In this document: one piece after another, positions 45,731 to 55,002 of the stretch
How positions within the stretch are numbered: the stretch's first letter is position 1
Layout of the letters: the number at the start of each line of letters is the position of its first letter
From: Sphingomonadales bacterium 12-68-11
Lineage (GTDB): Bacteria; Pseudomonadota; Alphaproteobacteria; Sphingomonadales; Sphingomonadaceae
Direction of reading: 5' to 3'
Assembly (NCBI GenBank): GCA_002279825.1
Contig: NCCV01000003.1
Span: 553,643-617,642, forward strand
Length of the DNA: 64,000 nt
Position numbers and translations under genes: made by a program
Notes under the pieces: model-generated
The model's input: only the letters and a program-made list of their open reading frames with translations
The model's database searches: none
Told to the model about the DNA's origin: nothing

Positions 45731-47104
45731 ATGTATCGCTCAGATCCCAGCCACCGGACGATCGGCCTCGCCGCGTCCACCGCCCTGGCCGCGGCGCTGC
45801 TCGCCGGCTGCACCACCGCCAATGCGCCGCGCGCCGACCTGTCGGCCGGGAGCGCCGAAGCCGCGCTGGCCAGCGGCCGGCACCAGCAGGCGATCGCCCA
45901 AGCCGAGGCGGCGGTGCTCGCCGATCCGCGCAATGCCGAGGCGCGCGCAGCGCTTGGCCAGGCCTATCTCGGCGCCGGCCGTTTCGCTTCGGCGGCGACC
46001 AGCTTCGATGACGCGGTCCAGCTCGGCGACCGTTCGCCGCGCACGGCTCTCAGCAAGGCCATCGCACTGCTGGGCGCGGGCGATCACGCCCAGGCGGCCG
46101 CGCTCCTGAGCGCCCGCCAGGACGACTTGCCGGCGGCCGATCTCGGCCTTGCGCTGGCCCTCGCGGGACAGCCGGATCGCGGCATTCAGGTTCTGAGCAC
46201 CGCCATCCGCGCCGGGGGCAACGACGCCAAGTCCCGGCAGAACCTCGCCTATGCCTACGCGCTCGCCGGGCGCTGGCGCGAAGCGCGGCTGATGGCCCAG
46301 CAGGACGTCCCCGCCGACAAAGTCGGGGAGCGGATGGAACAGTGGGCCATGACCGCCCAGCCGGAAGAATGGCAGTCGCGCATTGCCGTGCTGATCGATG
46401 CGCCGGCAGGTGTCGCCGACGCCGGCCAGCCGGTCCACCTCGCGCTCGGTACCGCACCGGCGCGCGATCGGTTCGCCGCGATCGAGCCGGCCCCGGTTGC
46501 CACTCCGGCCGCCGGCGAATTGCCCGCGCTTGCCTTGGCCGAGGCGCCGGCCGCTCCGGTCGCAGCGACGGTCAGGGTTGCCCCGGCGGCGCAGCCCCCC
46601 GCGCTGGCGTTCGACACCGCCTTCGCCGCACCGGCTCAGGTCGCGACGCCGCTTCCGGCGGTGACCGCCATTGCGCAGGATAGCCAGCTCTTCGTCGCCG
46701 CGCCGGCCGCAGCCCCCGCCGCCGTGCGTGCGCCAACCCCGGCCCGTGCAATAGCTGCCGCGCCGACGGCCGCCAGCCGCGCTCCGGCCGCGACCCGCAC
46801 GGCCGCCGTGCAGAGCACGCATCTGGTGCAGCTCGGGAGCTTCTCGACCGAAGCCTCCGCCCGGCGCGCATGGAGCATCTACCAGAAGCGCTATCCCGAA
46901 CTTTCGGGTCACCAGATGGTGATCAGCGAAGCGGTGGTGCGCGGCAAGCACTACTACCGCGTCTCGGCCGCCGGCTTCGGCCGCGCCAGCTCGAGTGCGA
47001 TGTGCGGACGGGTGAAGTCGAGCGGCGAAGGCTGCTTCGCCTATGCTGAGGGCCGTCCTCTGCCGGGCGCGATCGATCGCGGCACCCGGCTGGCGATGCG
47101 CTGA
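45731..47104 (+). CDS. TPR-SPOR lipoprotein
   Basis: A 457-residue protein with a lipoprotein signal (LAAALLAGC, Cys27), so it is anchored in the outer or inner membrane facing the periplasm. TPR-like helices span about 40-210 (ALASGRHQQAIAQAEAAVLADPRNAEARAALGQAY), followed by a long Ala/Pro linker (220-355) and a SPOR domain (about 362-430: VQLGSFSTEASARRAWSIYQKRYP) that binds denuded septal peptidoglycan. Together with the ParA and RHH genes it may form a division-site or pole system. Confidence 0.82.
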   Translation: MYRSDPSHRTIGLAASTALAAALLAGCTTANAPRADLSAGSAEAALASGRHQQAIAQAEAAVLADPRNAEARAALGQAYLGAGRFASAATSFDDAVQLGDRSPRTALSKAIALLGAGDHAQAAALLSARQDDLPAADLGLALALAGQPDRGIQVLSTAIRAGGNDAKSRQNLAYAYALAGRWREARLMAQQDVPADKVGERMEQWAMTAQPEEWQSRIAVLIDAPAGVADAGQPVHLALGTAPARDRFAAIEPAPVATPAAGELPALALAEAPAAPVAATVRVAPAAQPPALAFDTAFAAPAQVATPLPAVTAIAQDSQLFVAAPAAAPAAVRAPTPARAIAAAPTAASRAPAATRTAAVQSTHLVQLGSFSTEASARRAWSIYQKRYPELSGHQMVISEAVVRGKHYYRVSAAGFGRASSSAMCGRVKSSGEGCFAYAEGRPLPGAIDRGTRLAMR

Positions 47105-47131
47105 GGCGCTTACGCCGGTCAGGACGGCGCG

Positions 47132-47437
47132 TCAGCCGAGCCGGTAAGGGGTCGGATCACCGCGCTCTTCGATGAGTTGTTGGCGGGCGAGCGTCCGGCA
47201 GCGGCTATACTCGGCAGCAACCTCGCTCAGGCTGCGGCCGCTGCCGGCCGCGACTTTCTCGATCAGTTCCTGTTCGCCGAAAGATGCGATGTCGCGGACC
47301 AGCGCGGCTTCATCACAGCCCACCCACCGGGCCAGCAACCGCGTCGCGCGTGCCCGTTGGCGGAACTCGAAGTCAAGCAGGCGCGAGGATTCGAACTCCT
47401 CCTTCTTGCGCATCGCTCGGCCAAGGTCCCAGACCAT
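47132..47437 (-). CDS. Small helical protein of unknown function
   Basis: A 101-residue (or 93-residue, from ATG 47413) charged protein with two helix-rich segments: FESSRLLDFEFRQRARATRLLARWVG and EQELIEKVAAGSGRSLSEVAAEYSRCRTL. No membrane or signal segment. The pattern suggests a small DNA- or protein-binding regulator, but I do not recognise the family. It lies between the SPOR gene (convergent) and the pyrC-like gene, on the same strand as the latter. Confidence 0.6.
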   Translation of the reverse strand: MVWDLGRAMRKKEEFESSRLLDFEFRQRARATRLLARWVGCDEAALVRDIASFGEQELIEKVAAGSGRSLSEVAAEYSRCRTLARQQLIEERGDPTPYRLG

Positions 47438-47483
47438 GGCTGAGATATGGAGGCGAGCGACCGTCCGCTCAAGCCGACTGTCG

Positions 47484-48716
47484 TCAGTTGCCTACCTGCA
47501 CTCCGCCCTTCCACAGCCCGATCACCCGCCCCTGGACCGGCTGGCGATCGAACGGCGTGTTGCCGGCGCTGGCTTCCATCTTGGCGGAATCGACCACCCA
47601 CGGGCGTTCGGGGTCGATCAGCGCGATGTCCGCCTCCGCGCCCACGGTCAGTTCGCCGGCCCTGACGCCGAGCAGGCGCGCGGGGTTGCGGGCGATCAGA
47701 TCGAACGCGCGGTCGAGACCGATCACGCCGTCGCGGACCAAGGTCAGCACCATCGCCAGCAGCGTTTCCGCCCCGGCCATTCCGGGCGCGGCATCGGCGA
47801 AGGGTAGCCGTTTGTCCTCCGGCCCGCGCGGATCGTGGCCCGAGGCGACGACATCGATCGTGCCGTCGCCGATTGCGGCGATCACCGCCTGGCGGTCGCG
47901 CTCCTCGCGCAGCGGCGGCGAGAGGCGCGCGAAGGTGCGGAAATCCTTGAGCGCGAGATCCGAGAGCATGAAGTGGGCCGGCGTGACCCCGGCCGTCACC
48001 GCAACGCCGCGCGCCTTGGCCGCGCGGACCAGCGACAGCGCCGTAGTCGTCGTCACCTGCCGCAAGTGGAGCCGCGCGCCGCTCATCTCGGCGAGCGCGA
48101 TGTCGCGCGCCACCGCCAGCGCTTCGGCTTCGGCGGGCGCGCTCGGCAGGCCGAGCCGGGTGGCCATTTCGCCCGCGGTGGCGACCGCATTGCCGGCAAG
48201 GCCCGCGTCTTCGGCGTGAGATACCACCGCCAGATCGAGCATCGCCGCGTACTGCATCAGGCGCAGCATCACCCCGCTATCGGCGATCCAGCGCCGCCCG
48301 GTGGATACCGCCCGCGCGCCGGCCTCGCGCATCAGCGCGATCTCCGCGAGCCGGTCACCCTCGAGACCGAGCGTGGCGGCGGCCAGCGGGTGGACCCAGA
48401 AGTCGGGCTTGCCGCTCGAGGCGGCGAAGCGGACGCGCGCCGGATGATCGAGCGGCGGCGACTGGTCGGGCATCAACGCCGCGCGGGTGATCCCGCCGAA
48501 ATGAAATGCGCGCTTGTCGATCGCGAACACGCCGAAATCGACCAGCCCGGGGGCAATCAGCGCCCCGGCGGCGTCGTGCACCTCGTCGCCGTCCTGCGGG
48601 CTAAGATCGCCCACCTCGGCGATCACCCCGTCGGCGCAGCGCACTGCGCCCGGTTGCACCCCGTGCGGCGTGACCACGCGCCCGCCGGTGATGACGAGGG
48701 GCCGGACCTGTTTCAC
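47484..48716 (-). CDS. Dihydroorotase-like protein lacking the HxH metal site (PyrC' type)
   Basis: A 410-residue amidohydrolase-fold protein. Framework blocks are present ([45 protein letters not shown], NPARLLGV). The metal-binding HxH of active dihydroorotases, normally after GLVD, is replaced by FGVF, and the later DHAPH block reads GHDPRG. Such inactive homologues in Pseudomonas serve as structural partners of aspartate transcarbamoylase. GTG 48716 overlaps the pyrB stop as GTGA, so translation was coupled to pyrB. A real dihydroorotase must be encoded elsewhere. Confidence 0.85.
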   Translation of the reverse strand: MKQVRPLVITGGRVVTPHGVQPGAVRCADGVIAEVGDLSPQDGDEVHDAAGALIAPGLVDFGVFAIDKRAFHFGGITRAALMPDQSPPLDHPARVRFAASSGKPDFWVHPLAAATLGLEGDRLAEIALMREAGARAVSTGRRWIADSGVMLRLMQYAAMLDLAVVSHAEDAGLAGNAVATAGEMATRLGLPSAPAEAEALAVARDIALAEMSGARLHLRQVTTTTALSLVRAAKARGVAVTAGVTPAHFMLSDLALKDFRTFARLSPPLREERDRQAVIAAIGDGTIDVVASGHDPRGPEDKRLPFADAAPGMAGAETLLAMVLTLVRDGVIGLDRAFDLIARNPARLLGVRAGELTVGAEADIALIDPERPWVVDSAKMEASAGNTPFDRQPVQGRVIGLWKGGVQVGN

Positions 48717-49616
48717 AAGCCCTTCCCCGACCAGCCTGCCACCCCGCGTGCGCGGCGCGTGAGCACATCGAGGCAGGCCATGCGGATCGCCACGCCCATC
48801 TCGACCTGCTCGGTGATTATCGAGCGGCCGGGCAGATCGGCCACCGTGCTGTCGATCTCCACCCCGCGGTTCATCGGGCCCGGGTGCATGACGATCGCGT
48901 CGGGCGCGGCGAGCGCGAGCCGCGCGAGCGGCATGCGTCGCCTCGATCCCCGCCGGCATCAGCGACGGCGGCGCGCAGACCCGCACCACCGCGCCGAGTG
49001 CGCCGAGGCACAGAATGTTCGAGCGCGCGACGCGGCTGTGCAGCACGTCGCCGCAGATCGTCACCACCAGCCCGTTCAGCATCCCGTCGCTGCTGGCCCG
49101 GCCGCGCGCGCGCAGCGCGTGGCGCAGCGCCAGCGCATCGAGAAGGCCCTGCGTCGGATGCTCGTGCTGCCCGTCGCCAGCGTTTAGCACCGGGCAATCG
49201 ACCTTGTCGGCGATCAGCCGCACCGCGCCCGAGCTACCGTGGCGGATGACGATCGCATCGGCGCGCATCGCGTTGAGCGTCATCGCGGTGTCGATCAGCG
49301 TCTCGCCTTTCTTCACGCTCGACTGCGCGGCATGCATGTTGACCACATCGGCGCCAAGCCGCTTGCCGGCGATCTCGAAGCTCAGCAGCGTGCGGGTCGA
49401 GTTTTCGAAGAAGGCGTTGATGATGGTCAGCCCGGCCAGCCGGTCGGTGTGCTTCTTGGGCTGGCGGTTGAGCGCGACCCACTGCTCGGCTTCGTCGAGC
49501 AGATAGAGGATCTCGTGCGTCTGCAGGTGTCCGATGCCGAGCAGCCCGCGATGCGGGAAAGCCAGCGCGCCGGCCGGGTAACGGTCCGCGGCGGGGGAGG
49601 TGTTCGGCGATGTCAT
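48713..49616 (-). pseudogene. pyrB: Aspartate carbamoyltransferase, internally deleted and frameshifted
   Basis: The N-terminal part (49616 down to about 48939, some 226 residues) is a normal carbamoyl-phosphate domain with [28 protein letters not shown] and [16 protein letters not shown]. It reads up to SLMPAGIEA. The C-terminal end ([19 protein letters not shown], then [12 protein letters not shown]) is in another frame, about 48934-48713. The expected middle segment with the MMLRLQxER loop, roughly 45-55 residues, is missing. Thus no intact ATCase is encoded unless the sequence is wrong. The N-terminal frame continues without a stop into the pyrC-like gene, giving one open frame of 710 residues. 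Confidence 0.8.
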
Positions 49617-49775
49617 TAAAGCCGGGCCCTTAGGGCCTGCCGGGACCGCCGTCGAGAGGAGTTCGTAGGCTGGGCCGCTTCGCTGGCGCGTGAGCGTTGC
49701 TTTCGGCTGGCACCGGCCGACTCTCCGCCCTAGAAACAAGCGATTGGCGGACACTCGCCGGCAAGAGGACAGTCA

Positions 49776-51665
49776 ATGGGTTTCGCGGGCAAAGTCTGGC
49801 GGCTGCTGGTCGGGATCAAGGACGCGCTGGCGCTGCTGTTCCTGCTGCTGTTCTTCGCCGCCCTGTTCGCGGTGCTGAGCGCGCGGCCGAACAAGGGGAT
49901 TGTGCGCGAAGGGGCGCTGCTGATCGAACTCGACGGCTCGGTGGTTGAGGAAGTCGCGCCGATCGACCCGCTGGCGATGCTGCTCTCCCAGGCCGTGCCG
50001 ACGCGGCAATACGCCGCTCGCGACGTTGTCCGCGCGATCGATGCGGCCGCCGGCGACGCGCGCGTCAAGGCGCTTGCGCTTGACCTCACCACCTTCCTAG
50101 GCGGCGGCCAGGTCCACATGCAGGCGATCGCCGAAGCGATCGATCGCTTCCGCGCCGCCCGCAAGCCGGTGCTGACGTACGCGGTCGCCTATTCGGACGA
50201 TTCGATGATGCTCGCCGCGCACGCCAGCGAGGTGTGGGTCGATCCGATGGGCGGGGTCGCGCTGACCGGCCCAGGCGGGAGCAACATCTACTACGCCGGG
50301 CTGCTCGAGCGCTTCAAGGTCAACGCCCGCGTGTTCCGCGTCGGCACCTTCAAGAGCGCGGTCGAGCCATACCTGCTGAGCGGCATGTCGCCCGAGGCGC
50401 GCGAGAACGCCGAAGCCTATCTCGGCGCATTGTGGAGCGAGTGGCAGGCCAACGTGAAGTTGGCCCGCCCCGCGGCCAATATCGAACTCGCCACTCAGCG
50501 GATTCCCGAATGGCTCGCCGCGAGCGGCGGCGATCTTGCCCGCGCGGCGCTCGCCGCCGGGCTCGCCGACAAGCTTGGCACACGCGTCGAATGGGGCGCG
50601 CGGGTCGCCGAAATCGCCGGCCGCGACACCTGGACGCGCGAGCCGGGCGCTTTCGCCGCCACCGATCTCGACGCCTGGCTGGCCGACCACGAACCTTCCG
50701 ACGCGGGTGCCGCGATCGGCGTGATTACCATCGCCGGCGAAATCGGCGACGGCGAAGCGGGCCCGGGTTCGGCCGGCGCCGAACGCATCGTCCGCCTGCT
50801 CGACGAGGCGCTTGCCCGCGATCTCAAGGCGCTGGTGGTGAGGGTCGATTCCCCCGGCGGCACGGTCACCGGCTCCGAATCGATCCGCCGCGCGATCCTG
50901 CGGCACAAGGCGCGGGGGATCCCGATCGCGGTCTCGATGGGCAACGTCGCGGCCAGCGGCGGCTACTGGGTGGCAACGCCCGGCCAGCGCATCTTCGCAG
51001 AGCCTGAGACGATCACCGGCTCGATCGGCATCTTCGGCGTGGTGCCCACATTCGAGGACGCGCTCGCCGACTGGGGCGTGACCAGCGACGGGGTGCGGAC
51101 GACCCCGCTTTCGGGTCAGCCCGACGTGCTCGGCGGCTTCACGCCCGAGACCGAGGCGATCCTGCAGGCGACGGTCGAATCGGGATATCGCCGCTTCGTC
51201 GGACTAGTCGCCCAGTCGCGCAAGATGACCCCGGCGCGCGCCGACGAACTCGGCCAGGGCCGGGTGTGGGACGGCGGCTCGGCGCGCCAGCTCGGCCTAG
51301 TCGACCAGTTCGGCGGGCTCGACGACGCGCTCGCTTGGGCCGCCGCGCAGGCCAAGTTGGAGAACGGCGCCTGGCACGCCGAATACCTGGGAGCGGGCGA
51401 CACGCAACTGCCGATGCTGTGGCGCATGATCCAGGGCCAGCGCACGATGCCCGGCGCGGGGTCCGACGTGTTCGCGCTGTTCGCGCGCGCGCAGAATGCA
51501 CGCTTGGCGCAAGCGGTCGGCGATCTCGAGGCGCTGTTCGAAGTCAGGGGGATGCAGGCGCGCTGCCTCGAATGCCCGGCGGCCGAGGCACCCGCCGCGC
51601 GCGCTCCCCTGGAGGCGGCCGGCACCGGCCTGCTGGCTCGGCTCGCCGGTCTCCTGCGCGACTAG
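49776..51665 (+). CDS. sppA: Signal peptide peptidase SppA, long (67K) type
   Basis: A 629-residue inner-membrane serine protease with an N-terminal anchor helix (residues 17-36) that digests cleaved signal peptides. Two tandem S49 domains are present: the catalytic Lys193 is in GTFKSAVEP and the nucleophile Ser394 in NVAASGGYW, matching the Lys209/Ser409 dyad of the E. coli enzyme. The substrate loop DSPGGTVTGSESI lies between. ATG 49776 is preceded by AGAGGACAGTCA. A terminator-free 75-bp gap separates it from tRNA-Val. Confidence 0.94.
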   Translation: MGFAGKVWRLLVGIKDALALLFLLLFFAALFAVLSARPNKGIVREGALLIELDGSVVEEVAPIDPLAMLLSQAVPTRQYAARDVVRAIDAAAGDARVKALALDLTTFLGGGQVHMQAIAEAIDRFRAARKPVLTYAVAYSDDSMMLAAHASEVWVDPMGGVALTGPGGSNIYYAGLLERFKVNARVFRVGTFKSAVEPYLLSGMSPEARENAEAYLGALWSEWQANVKLARPAANIELATQRIPEWLAASGGDLARAALAAGLADKLGTRVEWGARVAEIAGRDTWTREPGAFAATDLDAWLADHEPSDAGAAIGVITIAGEIGDGEAGPGSAGAERIVRLLDEALARDLKALVVRVDSPGGTVTGSESIRRAILRHKARGIPIAVSMGNVAASGGYWVATPGQRIFAEPETITGSIGIFGVVPTFEDALADWGVTSDGVRTTPLSGQPDVLGGFTPETEAILQATVESGYRRFVGLVAQSRKMTPARADELGQGRVWDGGSARQLGLVDQFGGLDDALAWAAAQAKLENGAWHAEYLGAGDTQLPMLWRMIQGQRTMPGAGSDVFALFARAQNARLAQAVGDLEALFEVRGMQARCLECPAAEAPAARAPLEAAGTGLLARLAGLLRD

Positions 51666-51740
51666 ATTGGCGGCTTGCCAGCGCGGGCCGCGCATGGCAA
51701 AGGCGCGCCCCTGCCGCCCTGGGGTCCCTCCACGGCGCGC

Positions 51741-51815
51741 GGGCGCGTAGCTCAGTGGTAGAGCACACCCTTCACACGGGTGGGGTCGCAGGTTCAATCC
51801 CTGCCGCGCCCACCA
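51741..51815 (+). tRNA. tRNA-Val (anticodon CAC)
   Basis: The acceptor stem GGGCGCG pairs with CGCGCCC and CCA is encoded. The anticodon stem CACCC/GGGTG encloses TTCACAC, giving anticodon CAC (reads GUG). The D-arm TAGCTCAGTGGTAGAGCA and T-arm CAGGTTCAATCCCTG are standard. Confidence 0.96.
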
Positions 51816-51832
51816 GTTTTTCGTGACTCGAG

Positions 51833-51855
51833 AAACGTCCGGGGGACGTTTTCGG
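51833..51855 (+). terminator. Rho-independent terminator after tRNA-Val
   Basis: The 8-bp stem AAACGTCC (51833-51840) with GGACGTTT (51844-51851), three-base loop, followed by TTCGG. It lies 18 nt beyond the tRNA and 90 bp before serS. Confidence 0.7.
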
Positions 51856-51945
51856 CCGGAAAACTCCCAAGCGATAGCGCGGGAGGCGATCGGACCCCAC
51901 CGGTCGCTGGACAACTCGCCTTTCCCGAGGCCATAGGCCCGGGCC

Positions 51946-53355
51946 ATGCATGACCTACGGCTGATCCGGGACGACCCCGCGGCGTTCGATGCGGCGCTTG
52001 CCCGGCGCGGGCTGGCGCCGGTCGCGGGGAACCTGCTGGCGCTCGACGAGCGGCGCCGCGCGGCGCTCCGGCAGGCGCAGGAAGGCCAGGCGCGGCGTAA
52101 TGAGGCGTCGAAGGCGATCGGCCAGGCGATGGGTGCAGGCGACACCGCGCGGGCCGAGGCGCTCAAGGCCGAAGTCGCCGCGCTCAAGGACACGCTGCCG
52201 GCGTTCGAGGCCGAAGAGCGCGCGCTTGGCGCCGAACTCGACGCGCTGCTCGCCGCGCTCCCCAACCTGCCGGACGCAGATGTGCCCGACGGCACCGACG
52301 AGCACGGCAACGTCGAAGTCGCCCGCCGGGGCCAGCAGCGCAATTTCGCGTTCCAGCCGATCGAACACGCGGACCTCGGCCCGCCGCTCGGGCTCGATTT
52401 CGAGACCGGCGCGGCGATGAGCGGCGCGCGGTTCACGTTCCTGCGTGGCGGGATCGCCCGCCTCCACCGCGCGCTCGGGCAATTCATGCTCGATCTGCAT
52501 ACCGTGCAGCACGGTTTCTCGGAGTGCGCGCCGCCCCTGCTGGTGCGCGACGAGGCGGTGTTTGGCACGGGGCAGTTACCGAAGTTCGCCGAAGACCTGT
52601 TCCAAACAGACATTGCGATGGAGACGTTTGAATACATCAAGGCGAAGCTTGAGGCTTTCGAGAGTATGCAAGCTGCAGGGCAACTGCCGCCAGACTCCGA
52701 CATAACCAAGAGACGCATTTGGGACGCAGTTCCCCGACCGTCCCGCCGCTGGCTGATCCCGACCGCCGAAGTCAGCCTGACCAATTCGGTGCGCGAGCAG
52801 ATTGTCGATCTCGTGGCGCCGATCCGCCTGACCGCCCTCACCCCCTGTTTCCGCTCCGAGGCCGGCGCCGCTGGCAAGGATACGCGCGGGTTCATCCGCC
52901 AGCACCAGTTTGACAAGGTCGAGCTGGTCACGATCTGCCGCGAGGACCAGTGGCGCGCCGAACACGAGCACATGGTCGCTAGCGCCGAGGCGGTGCTCGA
53001 AGCGCTGGGGCTGCCCTATCGCAAGATGTTGCTCTGCGCGGGCGACATGGGCGCGGGCGCGCGCAAGACGTTCGATCTCGAAGTCTGGTTGCCCGGCCAG
53101 GGCGCCTACCGCGAGATCAGCTCGGTGAGCTGGTGCGGCGACTGGCAGGCGCGGCGGATGAACGCGCGCTACCGGCCTGAAGCGCAAAAGGGCACGGCGT
53201 TCGTCCACACGCTCAACGGCTCAGGCGTCGCGGTCGGCCGCGCGCTGGTGGCGGTGCTGGAGAACTACCAGGAGGAAGACGGCACGGTCACGGTGCCGGC
53301 CGCGCTGGTGCCTTATATGGGCGGCGTGGCGCGGCTGGAGCCAGCGCCCGAATGA
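51946..53355 (+). CDS. serS: Seryl-tRNA synthetase with an unusual in-frame insert
   Basis: Class II enzyme of 469 residues charging tRNA-Ser. The N-terminal coiled-coil arm (about 30-100) is followed by motif 1, motif 2 ([21 protein letters not shown]), and motif 3 ([19 protein letters not shown]), with the serine-binding TAEVSLTN loop. Between AEDLFQT and [10 protein letters not shown] there is an extra segment of about 45 residues (about 221-265, nt 52604-52740), where other bacterial enzymes have only a few. Its GC is lower than the rest (50 % by hand count over 52621-52680, against 68-70 % nearby). All catalytic residues remain. Confidence 0.96.
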   Translation: MHDLRLIRDDPAAFDAALARRGLAPVAGNLLALDERRRAALRQAQEGQARRNEASKAIGQAMGAGDTARAEALKAEVAALKDTLPAFEAEERALGAELDALLAALPNLPDADVPDGTDEHGNVEVARRGQQRNFAFQPIEHADLGPPLGLDFETGAAMSGARFTFLRGGIARLHRALGQFMLDLHTVQHGFSECAPPLLVRDEAVFGTGQLPKFAEDLFQTDIAMETFEYIKAKLEAFESMQAAGQLPPDSDITKRRIWDAVPRPSRRWLIPTAEVSLTNSVREQIVDLVAPIRLTALTPCFRSEAGAAGKDTRGFIRQHQFDKVELVTICREDQWRAEHEHMVASAEAVLEALGLPYRKMLLCAGDMGAGARKTFDLEVWLPGQGAYREISSVSWCGDWQARRMNARYRPEAQKGTAFVHTLNGSGVAVGRALVAVLENYQEEDGTVTVPAALVPYMGGVARLEPAPE

Positions 53356-53365
53356 CCCCCTGCGT

Positions 53366-53450
53366 TCGTTATTGCGAGGACCGTAGGTCCGCGGCAATCC
53401 AGTGCGGCACAGTGCCGCCCTGGATTGCTTCGCTACGCTCGCAATGACGA
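53366..53450. repeat. 85-bp dispersed palindromic repeat, copy 2
   Basis: Second copy of the element at 34806-34890, with the same outer ends (TTCGTTATTGCGAG and CTCGCAATGACGA) and the same inner GGCAATCCAG/CTGGATTGC arms. It occupies most of the serS-surE gap and would be transcribed with them. Confidence 0.88.
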
Positions 53451-53461
53451 AAAAGGCACCG

Positions 53462-54217
53462 ATGCGCATTCTCCTCACCAACGACGATGGCATCAACGCC
53501 CCCGGGCTCGAAGTGCTCGAGGCGATCGCCGCCGAGCTGTCGGACGAGGTCTGGGTCTGCGCCCCGGCCGAGGAAAACTCGGGCGCCGGGCATTCGCTGA
53601 CGTTGCATATGCCGGTGCGGCTGCGCCAGCATGGGGAGCGGCGGTTCTCTGTGACGGGCACGCCGACCGACGCGGTCAACCTGGGCATGAAGAAGCTGTT
53701 TCCGGACCGCCCGCCCGACCTGGTCATCTCGGGCGTCAACAACGGCGAGAACCTGGCCGACGACGTCACCTATTCGGGCACCGTCTCGGCGGCTATGGAA
53801 GCCGCGCTGGCGGGCATCCCGGCAGTGGCGATGAGCCAGGCGCTGCGCGACGCCGGGCACGGCTTCGCCGCCGCGCGCGCCTGGGCCGCGCGCGTGCTCG
53901 CCCCGCTGCTCGACGTGCGGATGCCCAAGCGGACGGTGATCAACGTCAACTTTCCCGCGCTGCCGGCGGACCAGGTCAAGGGCATCCGCGTGGTCCGGCA
54001 GGGGTTCCACGACTACGCCCGCGGCTCGGTGATCGAGGCGGTCGATCCGCGCGGGCGGCCGTACTTCTGGTTCGGGCTCGACGATATCGAGCACACGCTC
54101 GACCACGGCACGGATCTCGAAGCGGTCGGCGAAGGCTATATTTCGGTCACCCCGCTCCAGCTCGACCTCACGCATCACGCCTCGATCGGCGCGCTGGCGG
54201 AACGCTACTCCGGATGA
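53462..54217 (+). CDS. surE: 5'/3'-nucleotidase SurE
   Basis: A 251-residue metal-dependent phosphatase for nucleoside monophosphates and short polyphosphates, linked to stationary-phase survival. Metal ligands are Asp8-Asp9 (LLTNDDGINAPG), the Ser in EENSGAGHS and the Asn in SGVNNGEN. ATG 53462 is chosen because upstream in-frame codons lie within the dispersed repeat. The stop overlaps the M23 peptidase gene as ATGA. In many alphaproteobacteria pcm lies between surE and the NlpD-like gene; here it is absent. Confidence 0.95.
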   Translation: MRILLTNDDGINAPGLEVLEAIAAELSDEVWVCAPAEENSGAGHSLTLHMPVRLRQHGERRFSVTGTPTDAVNLGMKKLFPDRPPDLVISGVNNGENLADDVTYSGTVSAAMEAALAGIPAVAMSQALRDAGHGFAAARAWAARVLAPLLDVRMPKRTVINVNFPALPADQVKGIRVVRQGFHDYARGSVIEAVDPRGRPYFWFGLDDIEHTLDHGTDLEAVGEGYISVTPLQLDLTHHASIGALAERYSG

Positions 54218-55002
54218 GGCGCGCCCTCGCCTTGCCGCTGGCAGCGCTGCTGCTCATCGCGGCGGGCGACCCGGCGACCGAGACCGAGCATCTAGTCGCA
54301 GCGGGCGAGACGCTCGGCGGCATCGCCAACCGTGCCGGCGTGCCGCTGGTGGTGATCGCCGAGGCTAACGGGCTGACCCCGCCTTATCGCCTCCGCAGCG
54401 GGCAGGCGCTGGTCATCCCGCGCCAGCGCACGCACACCGTGGCCGCTGGCGAGACCGGGTTTGCGATCGCCTATCGCTACGGGGTGTCGTGGCGAAACAT
54501 CGCCACCGCCAACGGGCTCGACCCCAACGGCACGCTGCGCGCCGGGCGCCGGCTGATCATTCCCGCGGTTTTGCCCGACCGCGAGGCACCGACCGCTTCG
54601 GCGGCCGCTGCCGAACCCTATTTCAGGCGGCCAAGCGAAGGCGCAGTGCTGCTCGGCTGGCGGCGCCGCGAGGATGGCAGCGGGCATGAAGGCATCGATT
54701 TCGCGGTCCGGACCGGCGACGCGATCCGCGCCGCCGCCGCCGGCACCGTGCTGTTCGCGGGCGACGAGCCCGAGCGGTTTGGCCGGCTGGTGGTGATCGA
54801 TCACGGCAACGGCTGGCACAGCGCCTACGGCCACCTTTCCCGCGTGACCGTCCGCAAGGGCGATCCGGTGCGGGCCGGGGAACGCGTCGGGCTCGGCGGC
54901 GATGCGGGCGATGCGACACGGCCCGAGCTGCATTTCGAGATCCGCCGCGGCGACCGGCCCGTCGATCCCGCGCCGCTGTTGCGGCTGGAGGCCGGCGAAT
55001 GA
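54214..55002 (+). CDS. LysM-M23 murein endopeptidase-like (NlpD-type) protein
   Basis: A 262-residue exported protein: signal peptide (1-18, LAALLLIAAG), two LysM modules (about 26-70 and 72-116, each HxVAAGETxxxIA), then an M23 domain (about 145-255). The catalytic set is partly visible: HEGIDFAV, the YGHLS motif and ELHFEIRRG. NlpD-like proteins activate amidases at the septum; some M23 members of this type are not peptidases. ATG 54214 overlaps surE by 4 nt, and its stop overlaps the next gene by 4 nt. Confidence 0.88.
   Translation: MRRALALPLAALLLIAAGDPATETEHLVAAGETLGGIANRAGVPLVVIAEANGLTPPYRLRSGQALVIPRQRTHTVAAGETGFAIAYRYGVSWRNIATANGLDPNGTLRAGRRLIIPAVLPDREAPTASAAAAEPYFRRPSEGAVLLGWRRREDGSGHEGIDFAVRTGDAIRAAAAGTVLFAGDEPERFGRLVVIDHGNGWHSAYGHLSRVTVRKGDPVRAGERVGLGGDAGDATRPELHFEIRRGDRPVDPAPLLRLEAGE

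Noticed and set aside
47484..49754. A natural PyrB-PyrC fusion enzyme
   Set aside because: The pyrB C-terminus remains as a separate, out-of-frame remnant with its own stop overlapping the pyrC start. This shows that the fusion is secondary, due to a deletion or an error.
53402..53461. An extended surE start within the upstream repeat
   Set aside because: The extra 20 codons lie in the dispersed palindrome and are not conserved in SurE, which begins with MRILLTNDDG at 53462.
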